DNA from: Kiritimatiellia bacterium
Lineage (GTDB): Bacteria > Verrucomicrobiota > Kiritimatiellia > SLAD01
Direction: 5' to 3'
Length of the DNA: 10,862 nucleotides
Assembly: GCA_007126995.1 (NCBI GenBank)
Contig: SLAD01000306.1
Coordinates: forward strand, 1 to 10,862
Positions 7,130-10,862 of the stretch are shown piece after piece. A model generated the notes under the pieces. The model saw nothing but the letters and a program-made list of their open reading frames with translations. It made no database searches and was not told the origin of the DNA. The number at the start of each line of letters is the position of its first letter. Position 1 is the stretch's first letter. A program made the translations under genes and the position numbers.

Positions 7130-8215
7130 TCAAAGCCGCAGATGCACGCGCTCGCCCGGGTAGAGCACCGCGTCAGGCGGTATCTCAATGCGGACGGGTA
7201 GGGCGTATTCTGAGGCCATTCCGGGCCGCAAGAGCATTTCATGCTTCGGCACCAGGTGCGGACCGATTTCGGTAATTACTCCGGTGTACAAGGCTCGCCT
7301 TGCCGTGGCGATCACACCCACTTCGGCGCCTCGTTCCGGTAGCTGTCCGATGGGTTGCTCGATGTATCCCAATACATGATCGGTTCCGCCTGCGTGCAAG
7401 GTAATCAGCGGATCGCCGGGTCCTGCATAGCCACCTTGGGAGATGTGCACGGTTGCGACCACACCATCTGCGGGGCTCAATAGCGGCCAGGGACTGAGTT
7501 GCGTCTCGATCACCGCCAGTTGTTCTTCTTTCACGCGCACCGCTGCCAGCAGCGCCGACTCAAATGCATCATCATCGTCGGGCAACAGGCTACGTAAATG
7601 AACCAAACGCTGATCCAGTTCGTCGAGTAGCTGCTCGCCCTCCTCAACGCGCACCACCGCGCGATCCCGTTGCGTGATTGTTTCGTCGTACGCACTCTCG
7701 GCGATGAGTTCGAGATCAAATAGGGTCTCTTGTCGATTCGCCTCCCGGATCAAACGTTGCTTTTCCAACTGATCCTCGGCCAGCCGAATGCGGGCAGTCA
7801 TAACCTCGAAACGGAGATCCTCGTAATTGATCTGGTTGCGATTCAGGCCAATCGCGGGTTCCCGACTCGCGCGTAGGGCGGCGATCTCGGCATCCAATAC
7901 CGCGATTTCGGCGCGCAGTTGCTCGTCTTGATGCGACACCAGCACAAGCAATGGGTCGCCGGTCGCCACCGCTTGAAACGGTTGGGTTAGTACCTGGGCC
8001 ACCACGCCGGCGCGCGGACTCCGCAATTCATGTTGATGACCAATCACGATGCCGGACATTTGTGTCGGTGCGACGTGCCCTTGCCAGAGATGAGCAACCA
8101 CCACGGCCACGCCGATAAAGACCAGCACGGGCAGGAATCGCGCCCGAAATTCCCGCCAGCGCCGGGCGAGGGGTACCGGTATCGGCCGATTGTCCAGTTT
8201 AGGCTTCGGATTCAT
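7130..8215 (-). CDS. HlyD-type periplasmic membrane-fusion (adaptor) protein
   Basis: This 361-residue membrane-fusion-type protein has a basic cytoplasmic N-terminus (ARRWREFRAR) and one membrane span at about residues 27-44. The first half of a biotinyl/lipoyl-like domain follows (SGIVIGHQHELRSPRAGVVAQVL). Next come two long charged helical stretches likely to form a coiled-coil hairpin (about 100-245), the second lipoyl half (LLSPADGVVATVHISQGGYAGPGDPLITL), and a beta-barrel with a membrane-proximal end (GERVHLRL). Such adaptors link inner-membrane transporters to the periplasm or outer membrane. No ABC, MFS or RND pump is encoded here. Its ATG lies inside the DUF4956 gene (17-base overlap), so it is translated from the same message and probably works with that protein and the VTC-domain polymerase. 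The family call is strong; the cargo is unknown. Confidence 0.88.
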   Translation of the reverse strand: MNPKPKLDNRPIPVPLARRWREFRARFLPVLVFIGVAVVVAHLWQGHVAPTQMSGIVIGHQHELRSPRAGVVAQVLTQPFQAVATGDPLLVLVSHQDEQLRAEIAVLDAEIAALRASREPAIGLNRNQINYEDLRFEVMTARIRLAEDQLEKQRLIREANRQETLFDLELIAESAYDETITQRDRAVVRVEEGEQLLDELDQRLVHLRSLLPDDDDAFESALLAAVRVKEEQLAVIETQLSPWPLLSPADGVVATVHISQGGYAGPGDPLITLHAGGTDHVLGYIEQPIGQLPERGAEVGVIATARRALYTGVITEIGPHLVPKHEMLLRPGMASEYALPVRIEIPPDAVLYPGERVHLRL

Positions 8216-8882
8216 CTTGGGCTTCTAATCCCGTTACACGGGTTACCCCGGGGAATGATTTTAGCGCATCCAGCAGGTCATGCGAGTGCGTCGGATCACG
8301 CAGCAGCAGTCGATACGAGAGGTCAATGCCCTCATCGGCCCGGCCACTCCGCTGGCTGGCTAACTGCACCCGCAAGCTGTAGTTATTCATCAACTGCGTG
8401 AGTAACGGAAGCTGGTCCTGCGCATCGGTCCAATGCAGGTTAACAATGTAATCGTACCGGTGTCGACTGCCGAAGTGGGTATAGCGGAGGTATAGCATGA
8501 TCGCCGCAAACAGCAGGGTCCCGATAATGGCCGTGGTATACAATTGGGTGCCGGACGCCATGCCAATCACGATCAAGGTGAGGATAAATACGGTGTCCAG
8601 TGTGTCGCGCACGATGTTACGAAAACGGACGATTGCAAAGACGGCCATCAAGCTGAAGGCGGTCACCAAGTTGTTGTCCAGGACCGTCATGACTAATGCA
8701 ACCGTGACCGGTATCAGGATTAAGGAGTTCACGTAAGTTCGGGAGTAGGAGAGTCCGGAGTGGGTCAGGATGTAGACCCAAGCCATCACTTGCCCGGCCA
8801 GAAAGGCCAGCAGCAGTGAAAGCATCATCTGCGGGAGATCGATTGTCTGCGTCCCGCTACCTGAAAGTAACCACGATTCCAT
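8199..8882 (-). CDS. DUF4956 family membrane protein
   Basis: This is a membrane protein of 227 residues from the chosen start. Several hydrophobic spans fill about residues 10-130, with the DUF4956-like core FAIVRFRNIVRDTLDTVFIL followed by IVIGMASGTQLY. A soluble C-terminal part (about 140-227) reads as two similar beta-alpha-beta units and may be an ACT-like regulatory domain, as in MgtC-type proteins; that comparison is inference. DUF4956 genes are known to sit beside VTC-domain polymerase genes in bacteria, as here. A TTG at 8891 would add three residues, but the Shine-Dalgarno AGAGG (8896-8892) directly abuts it. ATG 8882, nine bases from that site, is the better start. A plausible role is membrane anchor, channel or regulator for the polymerase; no experimental function is known to me. 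Confidence 0.87.
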   Translation of the reverse strand: MESWLLSGSGTQTIDLPQMMLSLLLAFLAGQVMAWVYILTHSGLSYSRTYVNSLILIPVTVALVMTVLDNNLVTAFSLMAVFAIVRFRNIVRDTLDTVFILTLIVIGMASGTQLYTTAIIGTLLFAAIMLYLRYTHFGSRHRYDYIVNLHWTDAQDQLPLLTQLMNNYSLRVQLASQRSGRADEGIDLSYRLLLRDPTHSHDLLDALKSFPGVTRVTGLEAQDESEA

Positions 8883-8891
8883 ACCGTTCAA

Positions 8892-8896
8892 CCTCT
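8892..8896 (-). promoter_or_regulatory. Ribosome binding site deciding the DUF4956 start
   Basis: On the minus strand AGAGG lies nine bases before ATG 8882 and zero bases before the alternative TTG at 8891, so it supports the ATG. It overlaps the TAG stop of the upstream VTC-domain gene (8895-8897), which favours translational coupling of the two. Confidence 0.6.
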
Positions 8897-9650
8897 ACGC
8901 ATAAGCGTGTGCAAAATAATGCTCGCCCCGTGATGCCACGCCATCGACATATTTGGCGGCGCTTTGATGTTTGAGTTCATACCGCTGCACCAAATCATTG
9001 AACCACTGCGGAAACCGGTTGGTGAACTTCAATTCCAGGATGATCGCGTCCCCAAAAACCAGCCGCGGCTCCGCCATGTTAAAATCAAACCGGATCTCCT
9101 GACGTGGCTCCGACATCACCCGCCGGTCGAGCGTGATGCGGGTACGTGTGTGGTCGTCATCACCCATCCACGCTTCGCGCAGATAAGCGATGTGTGCTAC
9201 GGGGCCGGCACAGAGATGACTTGCTAGCCGGTTGAACTCCTCCAAGGCATGCATTGAGTCCGGTTCGGGATTGAGCAGGTCCGAGAAGGCCGGTAACTGG
9301 CCATGCATGATGCGACGCGCCGACTCACGGGTAATCGCCGCCCGCTTCTTGGTAATAACCGAATTATAGCGTCGCTTGATTTCGGGATAAACGGCCGCCG
9401 ATTCACCGTTCTCGTAGAAGCGCAGGCGTAGTTTATAACGGTTACGATCACCGTTGACGGTGGCTTGGTAAAGGCGCAGATCCGAGCTGTCCAGATAGAG
9501 GGTGTGAACGGGATAGGAGAAGTTCTCTTGGGTCGCCCCATAGTCGTCCAACGTCATGTAATGACGCAGAAAACCGCGCAAGGCCACAGCTTGTTCGGGT
9601 TCGACGTGATATTTGTACTCGAACCGTTGTTTTTGGAGTCGATCGGTCAT
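8895..9650 (-). CDS. VTC-domain polyphosphate polymerase
   Basis: This 251-residue protein consists of a stand-alone VTC catalytic domain (CYTH / triphosphate-tunnel fold), the domain that makes polyphosphate from ATP in yeast Vtc4. Tunnel motifs are present in order: RFEYKY (E11, K13), HTLYLDS (D54), NRYKLRLRFY (R71, K73, R75, R77), YPEIKRR (E90, K92), TKKRA (K101-R103), RITLDRR (R171, D175), ILELKF (E206, K208) and the C-terminal KHQSAAKY (K227, S230, K233). All expected basic phosphate ligands and acidic metal ligands seem kept, so it is probably active. It has no membrane span or SPX domain, unlike yeast Vtc proteins. The start is fixed by an in-frame TAA at 9666-9668, with only a weak GGG upstream. 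It leads a cassette with DUF4956 and an HlyD-type adaptor, which suggests polymer made at the inner membrane. Confidence 0.9.
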   Translation of the reverse strand: MTDRLQKQRFEYKYHVEPEQAVALRGFLRHYMTLDDYGATQENFSYPVHTLYLDSSDLRLYQATVNGDRNRYKLRLRFYENGESAAVYPEIKRRYNSVITKKRAAITRESARRIMHGQLPAFSDLLNPEPDSMHALEEFNRLASHLCAGPVAHIAYLREAWMGDDDHTRTRITLDRRVMSEPRQEIRFDFNMAEPRLVFGDAIILELKFTNRFPQWFNDLVQRYELKHQSAAKYVDGVASRGEHYFAHAYA

Positions 9651-9663
9651 TTGCCCAGTTGAT

Positions 9664-9700
9664 GATTAGATTCCTGTTAGGAAATACTAATAATCTAACC
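9664..9700 (-). promoter_or_regulatory. Nested inverted repeats in the leader of the VTC-domain gene
   Basis: In the 104-base gap between accA and the VTC gene, TTAGATT (9666-9672) pairs with AATCTAA (9692-9698). In minus-strand RNA the stem extends to nine pairs with one G-U. Inside are two mutually exclusive small hairpins: TTCCT/AGGAA around GTT (9671-9683) and TTAG/CTAA (9677-9690). The stretch is much more AT-rich than its surroundings and ends 13 bases before the VTC start codon. It could be an operator, part of the promoter, or an RNA structure controlling the ribosome site. There is no T-run, so a classical terminator is unlikely. Confidence 0.5.
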
Positions 9701-9754
9701 GATGCAAGCACATCAGTTTAGGGTTTTGGAGGCTGTGCACCTCAGCGAATCCGC

Positions 9755-10862
9755 CTACGGCTTCTCTTTTGCGTCGTCCGGGTCCGCAGCCTTCACGTCT
9801 TGCGTGTCGTCTGACGTCACTTCCGGTTCTTCGGGCTCTTCCGGCTCGACCGGTTCCTCGATTTCGGGCAGCGTCTCTTCCGTCTCGCCGGACTCCGGTT
9901 CGGGTGGCGCGAAGGATCCCTCCTGATCCACGCCGAATTCGCCCATGGCGCGGAACTTCTGATAGCGCTGCTCCAGCAATTCCTCGACCGGAACGTGCTG
10001 TAACTCCCTCAGATTTCTGAGAATGGCCGTCTTCAGCAGGCGAGTCATTTCTTTGGGATCAGCATGCGCGCCGCCGTGCGGCTCTTCAATAATCTCATCG
10101 GCCAAGCCGGCCTTGAGCAAGTCCGGCGCCGACAACTTTAGCGCCTCCGCCGCTTTGTCAGCGTACGTACGGTCCTTCCAGAGAATGGCCGCGCAGCCCT
10201 CGGGGGAAATGACGGAATAATAGGCATTCTGCAGGATCAAGATACGGTCACCCACGCCAATACCCAGCGCGCCCCCGCTACCGCCTTCGCCGATGATCGT
10301 GACCACGATCGGCACGGCTAAATTAAACATTTCACGCAAATTCACCGCGATTGCTTCGGCGATGTGGCGCTCCTCGGATTCGATTCCGGGAAAGGCGCCG
10401 GGCGTGTCGATCAGCGTCACGATCGGCACATTAAACTTCGCCGCCAGCTTCATCAGGCGCAACGCCTTGCGATAGCCTTCCGGGTAGGCGCACCCAAAGT
10501 TGCATTCCAGGTTGCTTTTCGTGTCGCGCCCCTTCTGGGTGCCAATGATCATCACGGATTGCCCGTCCATCTTGGCAAAACCGCCAATGATTGCGCGGTC
10601 ATCACGGTGGATACGATCGCCATGCAGTTCTTGGAAGTCCGTGGCCATTTCCCGGATGTAATCCATCGTGTACGGACGCAACGGATGGCGAGCCACCTGA
10701 ACCTTCTGCCAGGCGGTCAGTTCGCCATAGATCTTCTTGCGCGTGTCCTCGATCTTTTGCTGCATGCGCTGGACCTCAAGCGATACGTCGATTTCCTGAT
10801 TCTCGCTGAAGGAACGCAGTTCCTTCAGTTTCGCTTCCAGTTCAACAATTGGTTTTTCGAAA
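9755..10862 (-). CDS. accA: Acetyl-CoA carboxylase carboxyltransferase subunit alpha, N-terminus outside window
   Basis: AccA pairs with AccD to transfer the carboxyl group from carboxybiotin to acetyl-CoA, giving malonyl-CoA for fatty acid synthesis in the cytoplasm. Clear family blocks are [50 protein letters not shown] (about 10386-10417), [15 protein letters not shown] (about 10250-10292), [10 protein letters not shown] and [11 protein letters not shown]. The reading frame stays open from ATG 10765 to the window edge and encodes [15 protein letters not shown], which matches the normal AccA N-terminus. The true start is therefore just outside, and only a few residues are missing. After RAMGEF, where AccA proteins normally end, there is an extra 59-residue tail (9758-9934) rich in Glu, Asp and Pro. 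The catalytic part looks intact. No accD is present here. Confidence 0.96.
   Translation of the reverse strand, partial: FEKPIVELEAKLKELRSFSENQEIDVSLEVQRMQQKIEDTRKKIYGELTAWQKVQVARHPLRPYTMDYIREMATDFQELHGDRIHRDDRAIIGGFAKMDGQSVMIIGTQKGRDTKSNLECNFGCAYPEGYRKALRLMKLAAKFNVPIVTLIDTPGAFPGIESEERHIAEAIAVNLREMFNLAVPIVVTIIGEGGSGGALGIGVGDRILILQNAYYSVISPEGCAAILWKDRTYADKAAEALKLSAPDLLKAGLADEIIEEPHGGAHADPKEMTRLLKTAILRNLRELQHVPVEELLEQRYQKFRAMGEFGVDQEGSFAPPEPESGETEETLPEIEEPVEPEEPEEPEVTSDDTQDVKAADPDDAKEKP

Noticed and set aside
8199..8891. TTG at 8891 as the DUF4956 start
   Set aside because: The only good Shine-Dalgarno (AGAGG, 8896-8892) touches this TTG with no spacer but is well placed for ATG 8882.
9681..9707. 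A possible promoter for the VTC gene: minus-strand TTGCAT (9707-9702) with TATTTC (9686-9681)
   Set aside because: The 15-base spacer is short and the -10 match is poor. The AT-rich stretch suggests a promoter somewhere here, but no specific boxes are convincing.
9702..9926. A Ser/Gly-rich plus-strand open frame that looks like a low-complexity surface protein
   Set aside because: It is the mirror of the repetitive Glu/Pro codons in the AccA acidic tail; the composition comes from the other strand.
9755..10765. ATG at 10765 as the accA start
   Set aside because: The frame stays open upstream and encodes the conserved AccA N-terminal segment [12 protein letters not shown], so the ATG is an internal methionine and the gene is cut by the window edge.

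Overview
The window looks like chromosomal DNA from a Gram-negative (diderm) bacterium of moderately high GC content. The outer membrane is shown directly by a TamA-type beta-barrel with its TamB partner. I saw no phage, plasmid, CRISPR, tRNA or rRNA signal. The lineage cannot be fixed from sequence alone. Weak Shine-Dalgarno signals, the style of AccA and the gene mix would suit the PVC group (for example Kiritimatiellota or Verrucomicrobiota), but that is a low-confidence guess.

Left half (1-6877, plus strand): five closely packed genes read as one operon. They are the C-terminal part of an endonuclease/exonuclease/phosphatase (EEP) enzyme cut by the window edge, a two-domain phospholipase D-like protein with both HKD motifs intact, TamA (POTRA domains plus D15 barrel), TamB (inner-membrane anchor, AsmA-like body, TamB C-terminal domain) and a 99-residue membrane protein of unknown function. 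Gaps are 11, 36, -1 and 18 bases. tamA and tamB share one base (TGATG), which points to translational coupling. TamA and TamB form the envelope-spanning machine for outer-membrane protein insertion and, for TamB-like proteins, phospholipid movement between membranes. The two phosphodiesterase-family proteins upstream make this an unusual setting for it.

Middle (6878-7129): the only sizeable intergenic gap, between convergent operons. It holds a rho-independent terminator for the plus-strand operon, nested almost exactly at the centre of a 178-base imperfect palindrome. The outer arms of the palindrome are two inverted copies of a hairpin-forming element, like a REPIN, BIME or MITE.

Right half (7130-10862, minus strand): accA (carboxyltransferase alpha subunit of acetyl-CoA carboxylase, N-terminus off the right edge) with an extra 59-residue acidic, proline-rich tail. 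After a 104-base gap with nested inverted repeats comes a three-gene cassette: a VTC-domain polyphosphate polymerase, a DUF4956 multi-membrane-span protein and an HlyD-type membrane-fusion protein. The cassette genes are separated by 12 bases and then overlap by 17. The simplest reading is a membrane-tied polyphosphate (or related polyanion) synthesis and handling module. It is the best candidate here for an under-described system.
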